NCBI RefSeq assembly: GCF_007714205.1
Contig: NZ_VMQU01000023.1
Span: 1-49,528, forward strand
Length of the DNA stretch: 49,528 nt
DNA from: Mycobacterium helveticum
Lineage (GTDB): Bacteria; Actinomycetota; Actinomycetes; Mycobacteriales; Mycobacteriaceae
Direction of reading: 5' to 3'
How positions within the stretch are numbered: position 1 is the first letter of the stretch; each line of letters starts with the position of its first letter. Shown one piece after another: positions 17,018 to 25,996 of this stretch. Both the position numbers and the translations under genes were made by a program. The notes beneath the pieces were generated by a model. The model saw only the letters and a list, made by a program, of their open reading frames with translations. It made no database searches and was not told where the DNA came from.

Positions 17018-18160
17018 CTAGGGACAAGGACGCGCCGGATAGGCGGGCGTGTCCTTGGAGCCGCGCAACGACACCACGATGAACCGGGGACGGTAGATGC
17101 TCACGTGGCGGTACAGGTCGCCGCCGGGTGACGCGTCGAGGCTGTTGACGTTGTAGGAGACGACGAGATCGGTTGATGTTGAGTACTCGGGATGAACGTG
17201 GGCGTTGTAGGTGTAGACATCGGCGTCGTGATAAGACCCCGAGCGGCCGCTCTCCGGGGTCACATACAGCGTGGTCGCGGGACCGAACGGCCCCGTCGGC
17301 GCAGGACCGAACCGGCCGACGATCCGGTCGCTGAATCCCTGGCCGCCCTGCATCGTGGTGAGCATGTAGACATCGGCGCGCAGCCTGTGGACGGAGAATT
17401 CGCCGCCGATGCCGTCGGTGACCCGCGACGAATCCGCCTCCACCGACGACCAGCCCCGACCGGTCCAATAGGAGAACCGGTGGCGCAGATCGCCTCCCGC
17501 GACGCGGGCCACGTGCAGGTACTTGCGGTCGCCGTCGGTCTCCACGCCGTAGACGTAGCTCCAGGTGCCGGCCGGCTGCACCCACTGGCCCCATTGGATA
17601 CCGCGGGATCGCGGCAGCGGCGTCACCGACGGCGCCCGTAGCTCGCGGACGTCGAAGCGGGCCAGCGAGGATGCGATGAAGGCGAAGTCCAGCGGACCCG
17701 GGCCGGTGGGCCGCCACTCGGTGACCGGAACCTGCAGCGCCCCGTCGAGATACGTTGCGGCTCCCAGCCAGAACCAGTGGGAGGGATCGGCCGGTGCGAT
17801 CACCGCCGCGGGGCGAGCGGCGGTCCCGCCGACGATGGTGGACCAGCGTCCCGCGGCGTCACGCACGACGAACGAATTGTGCACGAATGCCGCGTCGGGC
17901 GGTCGGACCGGTGCGGCGATGGGGCCGAGGAACGTGTCCGAGAAGGCGAAGAGTTCCCGCGCTCCGGGAAGCGGCGACGACCAGGTGGAATCCCCGCCGG
18001 TCCAGCCGGCACCGGAGTCCGCGTAGTGCGACAGCGCGGTGTCCAGGCACATCAGCGGCACCGCACCCGGCGCCGGGGAGGGCCGGGCCGGACCCACCAC
18101 AACCGCGGTGATCAGCAGGACGACCAGCAGCCGGCCGGCCCGTCGCCCCGCCGCACGCAT
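17018..18160 (-). CDS. Secreted DUF4185 protein, candidate GH183-type arabinan hydrolase
   Basis: A 380-aa exported protein with a signal peptide of about 33 residues (RR near the start, a VVLLITAVVVG core). The mature part has the DUF4185 pattern: YADSGAGWTGGDSTWS, LFAFSDTFLG, repeated W/G-rich blades, a late YHDADVYTYNAHVHPE and VSYNVNS. DUF4185 members have been assigned to glycoside hydrolase family 183, with endo-D-arabinanase activity on mycobacterial arabinan. Whether this member is active is unknown. The ATG at 18160 fits the signal peptide; 10 extra residues are possible from a GTG upstream. Divergent from ctaD. Confidence 0.72.
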   Translation of the reverse strand: MRAAGRRAGRLLVVLLITAVVVGPARPSPAPGAVPLMCLDTALSHYADSGAGWTGGDSTWSSPLPGARELFAFSDTFLGPIAAPVRPPDAAFVHNSFVVRDAAGRWSTIVGGTAARPAAVIAPADPSHWFWLGAATYLDGALQVPVTEWRPTGPGPLDFAFIASSLARFDVRELRAPSVTPLPRSRGIQWGQWVQPAGTWSYVYGVETDGDRKYLHVARVAGGDLRHRFSYWTGRGWSSVEADSSRVTDGIGGEFSVHRLRADVYMLTTMQGGQGFSDRIVGRFGPAPTGPFGPATTLYVTPESGRSGSYHDADVYTYNAHVHPEYSTSTDLVVSYNVNSLDASPGGDLYRHVSIYRPRFIVVSLRGSKDTPAYPARPCP

Positions 18161-18195
18161 CACCGTCACACGATAAGCCCTGCCGGGCACCCGAC

Positions 18196-18227
18196 CCCGA
18201 AAGCCCGAAAGCCCGAAAGCCCGAAAG
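18196..18227. repeat. Four tandem copies of CCCGAAAG
   Basis: Four perfect head-to-tail 8-bp units in the 236-bp region between the divergent DUF4185 and ctaD genes. A second, different tandem array begins 2 bp later. Confidence 0.9.
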
Positions 18228-18229
18228 CC

Positions 18230-18256
18230 GGGAATGGCGGGAATGGCGGGAATGGT
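18230..18256. repeat. Three tandem copies of GGGAATGGC
   Basis: Three 9-bp units; the last ends in T instead of C. The array lies about 45 bp upstream of the DosR-like box of ctaD. Copy number could vary by slippage and change promoter spacing. Confidence 0.9.
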
Positions 18257-18301
18257 AAGCCTTTCCTTCCCGCGCGGCCGGCTCGCCCAAAGTGCGCTGA
18301 T

Positions 18302-18321
18302 TTAGGGACGTTTGGCCCTAG
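18302..18321 (+). promoter_or_regulatory. DosR-like box upstream of ctaD
   Basis: TTAGGGACGTTTGGCCCTAG: the core GGGAC-GTTT-GGCCC (18305-18318) fits the DosR/DevR palindrome GGGAC-N4-G(T/G)CCC, with T-rich flanks. A possible -10, AATACT, lies at 18343-18348 and the ctaD ATG at 18397, a normal distance for DosR-activated promoters. Confidence 0.5.
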
Positions 18322-18396
18322 GGCCGCGCGCTCGCGGCTCGGAATACTGAGGCGCCTTGCCCAATGCTGGTCCTGTTAATCCTGTGGAGGAACTCG

Positions 18397-20139
18397 ATGA
18401 CCGCGGAAGCACCGCCCGTACCCGGACTGGAAGCCCGCCGGCCGTTTCCACCGCGGCTCGGCCCCAAGGGCAACCTCATCTACAAGCTCATCAGCACCAC
18501 CGACCACAAGATGATCGGCATCATGTACATGGTCGCCTGCTTCGTCTTCTTTTTCATCGGCGGCCTGATGGCGTTGTTGATGCGCCTGGAACTGGCGGCG
18601 CCCGGGCTGCAGTTCCTGTCCAACGAGCAGTACAACCAGCTGTTCACCATGCACGGCACGGCCATGCTGTTGTTCTATGCGACCCCGATCGTCTTCGGGT
18701 TCGCCAACCTGGTGCTGCCGCTGCAGATCGGTGCGCCCGACGTGGCCTTCCCGCGGCTCAACGCGCTGTCGTTCTGGCTGTTCGTCTTTGGCGCGCTGAT
18801 CGCGCTGGGCGGGTTCATCGTTCCCGGCGGTGCGGCCGATTTCGGTTGGACCGCCTACACGCCGCTGTCCCAGGCGGCGCACAGTCCGGGAGCGGGCGGG
18901 GACCTGTGGATCCTGGGGATCGGCGTCGGTGGCCTGGGAACGATTCTGGGTGCGGTCAACATGATCACGACCGTGGTGTGCATGCGCGCTCCGGGGATGA
19001 CCATGTTCCGGTTGCCGATCTTCACCTGGAACATCCTGATCACCAGTGTGCTTGTGCTGGTGGTCTTCCCGCTGCTGACGGCCGCGCTGTTCGGGCTGGC
19101 CGCCGACCGCCGCCTCGGCGCGCACGTCTACGACCCCGCCCACGGCGGGGTGATCCTGTACCAGCACCTGTTCTGGTTCTTCGGGCATCCGGAGGTGTAC
19201 GTCATCGCGCTGCCGTTCTTCGGCATCGCTTCCGAGATCATCCCGGTGTTCTCCCGCAAACCGATCTTCGGCTACACCACGCTGGTCTATGCGACGCTGT
19301 CGATCGCCGCGCTGTCGGTGGCGGTGTGGGCCCACCACATGTTCGCCACCGGCGCGGTGCTGCTGCCGTTCTTCTCGTTCATGACGTTTTTGATCGCCGT
19401 CCCGACCGGGATCAAGTTCTTCAACTGGATCGGCACGATGTGGAAGGGCCAGTTGACCTTCGAGACGCCGATGCTCTTCACGATCGGCTTCCTGGTCACC
19501 TTCCTGCTCGGCGGCCTGACGGGGGTGATGCTGGCCAGCCCGCCGCTCGACTTCCACGTCAGCGACACCTATTTCGTGGTGGCGCACTTCCACTACACAC
19601 TGTTCGGGACGATCGTGTTCGCCACCTATGCCGGGATTTACTTCTGGTTCCCGAAGATGACGGGTCGCCTGCTCGACGAGCGGCTGGGCAAGTTGCATTT
19701 CTGGCTGACGCTGATCGGCTTCCACACCACTTTCCTGGTCCAGCACTGGCTGGGTAATTCGGGGATGCCGCGCCGCTATGCCGACTACCTGCCCACCGAC
19801 GGGTGGCAGACGCTCAACTTCGTGTCGACCGCCGGGGCCTTCATCCTCGGGGTGTCGGTGCTGCCGTTCGTGTGGAACGTGTTCAAGAGTTGGCGCTACG
19901 GCGAACCGGTGACCGTCGACGACCCGTGGGGTTACGGCAACTCGCTGGAGTGGGCCACCAGCTGCCCGCCGCCGCGGCACAACTTCACCGAACTGCCCCG
20001 GATCCGCTCGGAGCGGCCGGCGTTCGAGTTGCACCACCCGCACATGGTGGAGCGGATGCGCGCCGAGTCCTACGTCGGCGGCGGCAAAGCGCACGCCAAG
20101 GCCGCGGACGCGGCTCGGGTGTCATCCGCGGTGAACTGA
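18397..20139 (+). CDS. ctaD: Cytochrome c oxidase subunit I (aa3 type)
   Basis: Catalytic, membrane-spanning subunit of the aa3 oxidase, which reduces oxygen and pumps protons. 580 aa with 12 or more membrane segments. Heme ligands His86 (TMHGT), His397 and His399 (AHFHY); CuB ligands His264 (GHPEVY, cross-linked Tyr268), His313 and His314 (WAHHMF); K-channel Lys340 (PTGIK). ATG start with GAGGA 6 nt upstream. As usual in mycobacteria, ctaD is apart from ctaC/ctaE, so it could be the sole copy or a paralogue. The DosR-like box would make it respond to hypoxia. A CtaG-like assembly factor lies about 18 kb away. Confidence 0.95.
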   Translation: MTAEAPPVPGLEARRPFPPRLGPKGNLIYKLISTTDHKMIGIMYMVACFVFFFIGGLMALLMRLELAAPGLQFLSNEQYNQLFTMHGTAMLLFYATPIVFGFANLVLPLQIGAPDVAFPRLNALSFWLFVFGALIALGGFIVPGGAADFGWTAYTPLSQAAHSPGAGGDLWILGIGVGGLGTILGAVNMITTVVCMRAPGMTMFRLPIFTWNILITSVLVLVVFPLLTAALFGLAADRRLGAHVYDPAHGGVILYQHLFWFFGHPEVYVIALPFFGIASEIIPVFSRKPIFGYTTLVYATLSIAALSVAVWAHHMFATGAVLLPFFSFMTFLIAVPTGIKFFNWIGTMWKGQLTFETPMLFTIGFLVTFLLGGLTGVMLASPPLDFHVSDTYFVVAHFHYTLFGTIVFATYAGIYFWFPKMTGRLLDERLGKLHFWLTLIGFHTTFLVQHWLGNSGMPRRYADYLPTDGWQTLNFVSTAGAFILGVSVLPFVWNVFKSWRYGEPVTVDDPWGYGNSLEWATSCPPPRHNFTELPRIRSERPAFELHHPHMVERMRAESYVGGGKAHAKAADAARVSSAVN

Positions 20140-20159
20140 CGGCTTTCGGTGTGAGCCCA

Positions 20160-20188
20160 GGGTGGCGATCCGGGCGATCTCGCCACCC
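20160..20188. terminator. Bidirectional stem-loop between convergent genes
   Basis: GGGTGGCGA (20160-20168) and TCGCCACCC (20180-20188) form a perfect 9-bp stem with an 11-nt loop. It lies between the end of ctaD and the end of the leftward gene at 20244. There is no U-tract, as is common for mycobacterial terminators. Confidence 0.6.
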
Positions 20189-20243
20189 CTGATTCTCGCT
20201 CGACGCCAGGGAGGCACACCCGCTCGGCGAGCCGCGGACCGGC

Positions 20244-20972
20244 CTATGCGGCGGGCACTTTGGTTGGGACGGCGACCGACCTGGGCGTGGTGTTGACGAC
20301 GCTCAACCCGGCCAGCCGACGCCAGGAACGGATCGCGTGGCGGGTGACCTCCACGATCCGGGTGGCTTCGTCGTCCAGGTTGGCCAGCCGGTGGGCACGC
20401 AGCGCATTGCCGGCGACGGCATCCAGGGCGTCGGTGTCATTCGTGTCGACGAGCGACGTCGACTGGTACGCGGCGCGGACGGCATACTTTTCGGCGCTTG
20501 CCAACATCGTCGCGCTCACCTCCCGGGCGGCGCGGGCGGCGCCGTCCCAGGCCGCGATCGGGGGCGTCTCGCCGGGCACCAGGCTGCGGTGCAGTTCAGC
20601 GATGTCGGTGATGGCTTGTGCTGCAACGCCGTTGGCGTATCTGATGACGCCCCAGGGCGGGCTGGTCAGCAGTTTGACCACCCAGGTGTGGACGACACGG
20701 TCGGCGACGTCGGCGGTGCCCACCGTCAGCCGGCCCAGGTCGAGCACGAGGACGGCGTCGGCCGGGGACAGGTAGCCGTCGGGCCCGGCCAGCCAGTCGT
20801 TGCACAATTGGACGAAGGAGGCGAGCGGACGGGCCGACGTGGCCGGGAAGTCGGTGACCTGAGCGTCACCGTTGATGTACGAGATGACGTTCATGGCGCA
20901 GCCTTTGCCCGACCCCGGCTGGTGGGATCCCCGGGCCAGCCTCAGCGGGTGGGTGATGCAGTCAAGCTCCAT
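20244..20972 (-). CDS. Unrecognised protein with a conserved-looking Cys/His N-terminal segment
   Basis: A 242-aa protein of no family I can name. The N-terminus (MELDCITHPLRLARGSHQPG, then GSGKGCAMNVISYINGD) has two Cys and two His and looks like a constrained motif. The body is largely helical and Ala-rich, with no signal peptide or membrane helix. The ATG at 20972 is chosen because GGGAGG lies 7 nt upstream; an internal ATG at about 20894 begins MNVISYINGD. It is divergent from a hemerythrin gene with about 167 bp between, and may share its control. Confidence 0.7.
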   Translation of the reverse strand: MELDCITHPLRLARGSHQPGSGKGCAMNVISYINGDAQVTDFPATSARPLASFVQLCNDWLAGPDGYLSPADAVLVLDLGRLTVGTADVADRVVHTWVVKLLTSPPWGVIRYANGVAAQAITDIAELHRSLVPGETPPIAAWDGAARAAREVSATMLASAEKYAVRAAYQSTSLVDTNDTDALDAVAGNALRAHRLANLDDEATRIVEVTRHAIRSWRRLAGLSVVNTTPRSVAVPTKVPAA

Positions 20973-21139
20973 CGGGTCGCCTCCCGGGGAGCATCCTATG
21001 GACGAGAGAGTCGTGCGGCGTTCCGACACGACGCTTTTCACGCCGGGGACGGATCGGGTTGACGGCCTCCGCCGGCATGGGCCACGATGGCCGAGAGGCC
21101 AACGGGACGGTCCGGGTGGACAGGAGAGCCGGGGTGGGA

Positions 21140-21718
21140 ATGGCTGACATCACCATGTTGATCCTCGCCGACCACGCACGGTTCCGCGAGCAGTTCGCCC
21201 AGCTGGACCTCCTGCAGGCGCAGCCGGAGGTCGACGGCGCCGCGCTCGAGCGGGTCTGGCGTCCGCTCGCCGACCAACTCGACGTGCACGCCTATATCGA
21301 GGAGAAGATCTTCTACCCCCAGCTGCTGCAGCGGGGCGCCGACAACCCGGAAGGCGAGACGCTGGACGCGATCGGTGATCACAACGACATCCGGGACGCG
21401 GTGCGAGCCGCCGACGCGGCCGAGGTCGGATCTGCCGAATGGTGGGAGGCGGTCGGCAGCGCGCGCCGGGCCAACGATGAGCACATGGGCGAGGAGGAAC
21501 GTGAAGGGCTGTCGGATTTCCGCCGCCACGCCCCGATCGGTCTTCGAGAGGCACTCGGGCGGCAATACCGCGAGTTCGTGGCCGAGCACCCCACGACCGA
21601 GGGGGTGCCGATCGTCGACCGCGACCCCGAAGGCTACGTCGCGGGCGTCCAGAATGCCGCGCGGCGGACCCGGCGGACCGACTATTCGCTCGGCATCGGC
21701 AGCCTGAAGGGCAAGTGA
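21140..21718 (+). CDS. Hemerythrin HHE-domain protein
   Basis: A 192-aa four-helix-bundle protein expected to bind a non-heme di-iron site for oxygen, peroxide or NO handling. Candidate ligands: His12 (LADHARF), His50 and Glu54 (DVHAYIEEKIFYP), His81 (GDHNDI) and the His/Glu cluster in ANDEHMGEEEREGL. It resembles mycobacterial hemerythrin-like proteins linked to peroxide response. The C-terminal tail after residue 150 is outside the bundle. The ATG at 21140 is preceded by GGGGTGGGA and begins at the conserved domain. Confidence 0.85.
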   Translation: MADITMLILADHARFREQFAQLDLLQAQPEVDGAALERVWRPLADQLDVHAYIEEKIFYPQLLQRGADNPEGETLDAIGDHNDIRDAVRAADAAEVGSAEWWEAVGSARRANDEHMGEEEREGLSDFRRHAPIGLREALGRQYREFVAEHPTTEGVPIVDRDPEGYVAGVQNAARRTRRTDYSLGIGSLKGK

Positions 21719-21882
21719 GCCGGGCGGCGGCCGACGGCCGGCCTCAGCTGGCGAAGATGTCGTCCCGCACCGTGCTCGGGTCCCGCACGGCGGCCCGTGG
21801 GCGCGCCGACGTGCGACGACGGCCACACGCCGCCGCCGAACTCGCAGGTTTGGGATCCGTGGGCGGGGGGGATTATCTCGGC

Positions 21883-22635
21883 ATGATCACACGTCACATC
21901 GCTCGTTTTCTCGGTCCGGCCGCCGTCGCGGCAGCGGGCCTGGGCACCTCCGTCCTGACATCCGCCGTTCCGTTCGCCGCCGCCCAGGGCTGCCCGGACG
22001 TTCAAGTGGTGGCCGCCCGCGGCACCGGGGAGGAACCCGGCCCCGGCCCGACCGTGCAGGCCTTCATCGACGACCTGCGCCCCCGCCTGGCCGGCAAGTC
22101 CTTCGACGTCTACTCGGTCAACTACCCCGCCAGCGACCAGTGGGACACCGGCATCGACGGCGTCAGAGACGCCGGGGCACACGTGCTCTCCATGGCCCAG
22201 CAATGCCCCAACACCAAGATGGTGCTCAGCGGCTACTCCCAGGGCGCCGCCATCATGGGCTTCGTCACCTCCGCGCAGGTGCCCGACGGCATCGACCCGG
22301 CCACCGCGCCCAAACCCCTGAGCCCCGAGGTCGCCGACCACGTCTCCTCGGTCGTCCTGTTCGGCACACCCAACGAGCGCGCCATGAACTTTCTCGGCGA
22401 GCCGCCGCTGGCCATCGGCCCGCCGTATCAGGCCAAGACCATCAAGGTCTGCGTCCAAGACGACCCGGTGTGCTCCGACGGGCTCAACTTCGCCGCCCAC
22501 AACACCTACACCGACGACGTCAGCATGATCGACAGGGGCGCCGCCTTCGCCGCCAGCCGCATCAACGGCACCCCCGACCCGCAGGGACCGGTCTCGGTGG
22601 CCGGCGCCACCGCCGGCGGCGGCTTCGGCAACTGA
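21883..22635 (+). CDS. Secreted cutinase-like esterase (Culp family)
   Basis: Serine esterase of the mycobacterial cutinase-like family, acting outside the membrane on lipid esters. 250 aa: signal peptide about 1-34 (cleavage near AAA-QG), mature start CPDVQVVAARGTGE, nucleophile Ser119 in GYSQG, Asp194 in DDPVC, His206 in AAHNTY. Cys pairs fit the family disulfides. A Gly/Pro-rich tail follows residue 230. ATG start after a G-rich ribosome binding site. A second family member is at 34749. Confidence 0.92.
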   Translation: MITRHIARFLGPAAVAAAGLGTSVLTSAVPFAAAQGCPDVQVVAARGTGEEPGPGPTVQAFIDDLRPRLAGKSFDVYSVNYPASDQWDTGIDGVRDAGAHVLSMAQQCPNTKMVLSGYSQGAAIMGFVTSAQVPDGIDPATAPKPLSPEVADHVSSVVLFGTPNERAMNFLGEPPLAIGPPYQAKTIKVCVQDDPVCSDGLNFAAHNTYTDDVSMIDRGAAFAASRINGTPDPQGPVSVAGATAGGGFGN

Positions 22636-22662
22636 CACCCAGCGGCCGCGCGCCCTCGGAAT

Positions 22663-22676
22663 GACGGGTCCCCGTC
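22663..22676. repeat. Palindrome GACGGG-TC-CCCGTC
   Basis: Perfect 6-bp arms between the cutinase stop and the amidohydrolase start (GTG 22719). It could be a terminator stem or an operator for the downstream amidohydrolase-CoxLMS unit; the very short loop favours an operator. Confidence 0.4.
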
Positions 22677-22718
22677 CGCGTTGAGTAATGCGGGTGAAGC
22701 CGACAGCGAGGAGACGGC

Positions 22719-23762
22719 GTGAGAGTCATCGGCTTCGAGGAGCATTACAAGCTCCCGGCCATATCGGAGGAACACCGCAATCAGGGCAGCACCTCGGCGA
22801 CCGACCTGCTCCGGGCGGCCGGCTACGGGGGCGCCGGCCCGCAGGGCGAGTGGCCGCCGGGCATCTATGACCTGGGTGCGGGCCGGATCGCGGCCATGGA
22901 CGCCGCGGGCATCGACGTGCAGATCCTCTCGCACAGCGTCCCGGGACCCGAGACCCTGAAACCGTCGGCGGCGGCGGAGCTGGCCCGGCAGGCCAACGAC
23001 GCCGTCGCCGCCGCGGTCGGCGAGCATCCCGACCGGTTCCGCGGCTTCGCCACGCTGCCGATGCGCGCCCCGGAGGCGGCCGCGGCCGAACTCGATCGCA
23101 CCGTGCGCGAGCGCGGCTTCGTCGGGGCGTTGATCAACGGTCACGTCGACGGGCGCTACCTCGACGACCCGTTCTTCTGGCCGGTCTTCGAGTGCGCCGA
23201 AAACCTCGGCGTGCCAATCTATCTGCACCCCACCCTGCCGCCGCAGCCGGTGATCGATGCCTGTTACGGCGGCTTCGACCCGAAGATTTCGGCGCGGTTG
23301 TCGACGGCCGGTGTCGGCTGGCACATCGACACCGGCATCCATTGCCTGCGACTGATCCTGGGCGGGGTGTTCGACCGGTTCCCGACGCTGCAGGTCATCG
23401 TCGGCCACCACTTCGAAGCGCTGAGCTGGATGGGCTGGCGCGCCGACTACTCGTTCCCCGTCGAAGCCACCGGCCTCGAGCGCACGGTCAAGGAATACCT
23501 TCGGGAGAACTTCTACGGCGGCATCCTCGCCGGTGACTTCTACAGCCAGGACCCCGGTGCGACGGACCCCACGTGGAGCCTGTCCTTCAACGCCTATCAG
23601 GCCATGGTCAACGCCATCGGCATCGACCGCATCGTCTTCACGGCCGACTATCCCTACGGCAACATGAAGGCGTGCCGGCGGTTCCTCGACCAGATGCCCA
23701 TCAGCCCCGCCGACAAGGAGAAGATCGCCCACCGCAACGCCGAGCGCCTGCTCGGGCTGTGA
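22719..23762 (+). CDS. Amidohydrolase-2 (ACMSD / gamma-resorcylate decarboxylase type)
   Basis: A 347-aa TIM-barrel metal enzyme of the amidohydrolase-2 group, which includes nonoxidative decarboxylases of hydroxybenzoates and ACMSD. Key residues: FEEHY at 6-10 in place of HxH (as in gamma-resorcylate decarboxylases), LHPTLPP (metal His), GHHFEALSW (His pair) and TADYPYGN (metal Asp). GTG start with GAGGAG 6 nt upstream. The TGA overlaps a possible GTG start of the molybdenum hydroxylase large subunit. This links decarboxylation or hydrolysis of a ring acid to Mo-dependent hydroxylation in one unit. Confidence 0.87.
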   Translation: MRVIGFEEHYKLPAISEEHRNQGSTSATDLLRAAGYGGAGPQGEWPPGIYDLGAGRIAAMDAAGIDVQILSHSVPGPETLKPSAAAELARQANDAVAAAVGEHPDRFRGFATLPMRAPEAAAAELDRTVRERGFVGALINGHVDGRYLDDPFFWPVFECAENLGVPIYLHPTLPPQPVIDACYGGFDPKISARLSTAGVGWHIDTGIHCLRLILGGVFDRFPTLQVIVGHHFEALSWMGWRADYSFPVEATGLERTVKEYLRENFYGGILAGDFYSQDPGATDPTWSLSFNAYQAMVNAIGIDRIVFTADYPYGNMKACRRFLDQMPISPADKEKIAHRNAERLLGL

Positions 23763-23773
23763 GCCGACGGCCG

Positions 23774-25996
23774 ATGGCCCGGACGATCGGTGCCCGCCTG
23801 CAGCGCCGCGAGGATCCGCCGCTGGTGCGCGGGGCCGGCACCTACGTCGGGGACCTGCGCGTGCGCGGCTGCCTGGAGGCCGCGTTCGTCCGCAGCGACG
23901 TCGCCCACGGCGAGCTGCGCGCGGTGGACCTGGCGGCGGCCCGACGGCTGCCGGACGTGGCCGGCGCCTGGTCGCACGCCGACCTGCCGTCCCTGCCCGA
24001 CACCCCACCGATGCTGGATCAGGAGTCCGTGCGCGGGCGCCCCTGGCCGGCCCTGGCCACCGGGCGGGTGCGCTACGTCGGCGAACCGCTGGCGATCGTC
24101 GTCGCCGCCGACCGCTACCTGGCCGAGGACGCTCGGGACGCCGCGCGGGTCGACATCGCGCCGCTGCCGGTCCTGCTCGACCCGGCCGAGGCCGCGGGCA
24201 GCGCGGTGCGGCTGTTCCCCGGCTCCGACAACGTGGCGCTGCAGCGGGACTTCGGCGAGCCGATCGAGGAGTCGGTGTGGCGCGACGCGGCCGTGGTGGT
24301 CGAGGCCGGCTACCGCCAGCAGTTGCTCGCCCACACCTACCTGGAGGCCAGGGCGATCCTGGTGGACCCCCGCCCCGACGGCGCAATGACGGTCTGGGCG
24401 TCGCACCAGGCGCCCCACCGGCTGCGCGCCGACCTGGCCGGCGCGTTCGGGCTGCGGCCCGACCAGGTCCGCGTCATCGTGCCCGACGTGGGCGGGGCTT
24501 TCGGCGGGAAAAGCCAGACCTGGCCCGAGTACCTGGCGGTGGCGGCGGCCGCGCGGCGGCTGGGCCGGCCGGTGCGGTGGTCGGAAGACCGCGCCGAGGC
24601 CCTGACCGGTCCCCCGCACGGGCGCGGCCAGAACCAGCGGGTCCGCATGGCCGCCGACGCCGACGGCCGCATCCTGGCCTATGAGCTGCACATCGACGCC
24701 GACGTGGGCGCCTACCCGCACACCGGCGCGATCGTGCCGATGATCTCGGCGATGATCGCCACCGGCGCCTATGCGATCCCCCGCGTGCACGTGCGCGCCC
24801 GCTCGGTCGTCACCAACACCGCGCCGACCGCCCCGTACCGGGGCGCCGGCAGACCGGAGGCCGCGTCGGCGATCGAGCGGACCGTCGAGCTGCTGGCCCG
24901 GCGACTCGGCATGGATCCGGCCGACCTGCGGCGGCGCAATTTCATTGCGCCACAGGACTTTCCCTACGCGACCCCGACCGGATTCACCTACGACAGCGGT
25001 GACTACGCGGGCGCCCTGGACGCCGCGCTGCGCGACCTGGACTACGACGGCTGGCGGGCCGAACAGGCCCACCGCCGCCACACCGGTGGGCCCCCGATTG
25101 GCATCGGACTGTGCACCTATGTCGAACGCTCCGGCGTCGGTGCGGAATTCGGCGCCGTCGAGGCGTGCCCGGACGGCACCTTCGTGGCGCTGTCGGGGTG
25201 CTGCTCCACCGGCCAGGGCCACGAGACGTCGTTCCCGCAGGTCGTCGCCGCCGTGCTGGACGTGGACGTCGACCGGGTGCGGCTGGTCGAACGCGACACC
25301 GCCGTGGTCCCGCACGGCACCGGGTCGTTCGCCAGCCGGTCGATGCAGATCGGTGGCGCCGCGCTGTACCGGGCGGCCGGTGATCTCATCGAAACCGCCC
25401 GGCAGCGGGCGGCCGCGACGTGGGCCCTGCCCGTCGATGATGTCGGCTACCGCGGCGGCGAGCTGGTCGCCGGGGACAGACGGATGACGCTGGGCGAGCT
25501 GGCCGGGGCGGGACAGCTGCGCGCGGACGTGACCGCCGCGCCGCCGGAGGCGTTCCCGTTCGGCGCCTACGGCGCGGTGGTGGAGGTCGACCCGGAGCTG
25601 GGCGACGTCACGGTGCTGCGGATCGTCGCGGTCGACGACTGCGGCGTCGCGGTCAACCCGATGATCGTCGACGGCCAGGGCTACGGCTCGGCCGTGCAGG
25701 GCCTCGGTCAGGCGCTCTACGAGCACGTGCGCTACGCGCCCGACGGGACTCCCGCCGCGCGCAGCCTGCTCGACTACCTCATCCCCACGGTGTCGGAGCT
25801 GCCGTCACTGCACTTCGCGGCGACGTGCACCCCGAACCCGAACACGCCGCTGGGCGCCAAGGGCGCCGGCGAGGCCGGGTGCATCGGGGCGCCCCCGGCG
25901 ATCGTCAACGCCGTCGCCGACACGCTCGACCTCGACGACCGGTCGGCGCTGCAGATGCCGCTGACCCCGTACACCTGCTGGAGCGCCGCCCGGTGA
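23774..25996 (+). CDS. Molybdenum hydroxylase large subunit (CoxL form II / aldehyde oxidase type)
   Basis: Molybdopterin-cytosine-dinucleotide subunit, 740 aa, of the xanthine oxidase family. Motifs: RREDPPLVRGAGTYVGD at the N-terminus, VGGAFGGK (cofactor binding), PYRGAGRPEA in the active-site loop, GQGHETSF, and GAKGAGEAG with the catalytic Glu. The loop matches form II (AYRGAGR) and not the AYXCSFR loop of true CO dehydrogenase, so the substrate is probably an aldehyde or N-heterocycle. ATG 23774 is used; a GTG at 23759 overlapping the previous stop is an alternative. Its stop overlaps the next start by 4 bp. Confidence 0.92.
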   Translation: MARTIGARLQRREDPPLVRGAGTYVGDLRVRGCLEAAFVRSDVAHGELRAVDLAAARRLPDVAGAWSHADLPSLPDTPPMLDQESVRGRPWPALATGRVRYVGEPLAIVVAADRYLAEDARDAARVDIAPLPVLLDPAEAAGSAVRLFPGSDNVALQRDFGEPIEESVWRDAAVVVEAGYRQQLLAHTYLEARAILVDPRPDGAMTVWASHQAPHRLRADLAGAFGLRPDQVRVIVPDVGGAFGGKSQTWPEYLAVAAAARRLGRPVRWSEDRAEALTGPPHGRGQNQRVRMAADADGRILAYELHIDADVGAYPHTGAIVPMISAMIATGAYAIPRVHVRARSVVTNTAPTAPYRGAGRPEAASAIERTVELLARRLGMDPADLRRRNFIAPQDFPYATPTGFTYDSGDYAGALDAALRDLDYDGWRAEQAHRRHTGGPPIGIGLCTYVERSGVGAEFGAVEACPDGTFVALSGCCSTGQGHETSFPQVVAAVLDVDVDRVRLVERDTAVVPHGTGSFASRSMQIGGAALYRAAGDLIETARQRAAATWALPVDDVGYRGGELVAGDRRMTLGELAGAGQLRADVTAAPPEAFPFGAYGAVVEVDPELGDVTVLRIVAVDDCGVAVNPMIVDGQGYGSAVQGLGQALYEHVRYAPDGTPAARSLLDYLIPTVSELPSLHFAATCTPNPNTPLGAKGAGEAGCIGAPPAIVNAVADTLDLDDRSALQMPLTPYTCWSAAR

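Noticed and set aside
18196..18256. CRISPR array
   Set aside because: Units are 8-9 bp, contiguous and without spacers; simple tandem repeats.
21088..21115. DosR-like box before the hemerythrin gene (GGGACGGTCC)
   Set aside because: The half-sites have the wrong spacing and the second half is incomplete.
23654..25726. 690-codon open frame antisense to the CoxL-type gene
   Set aside because: Shadow of the real gene; no motif, and codon bias fits the plus strand.
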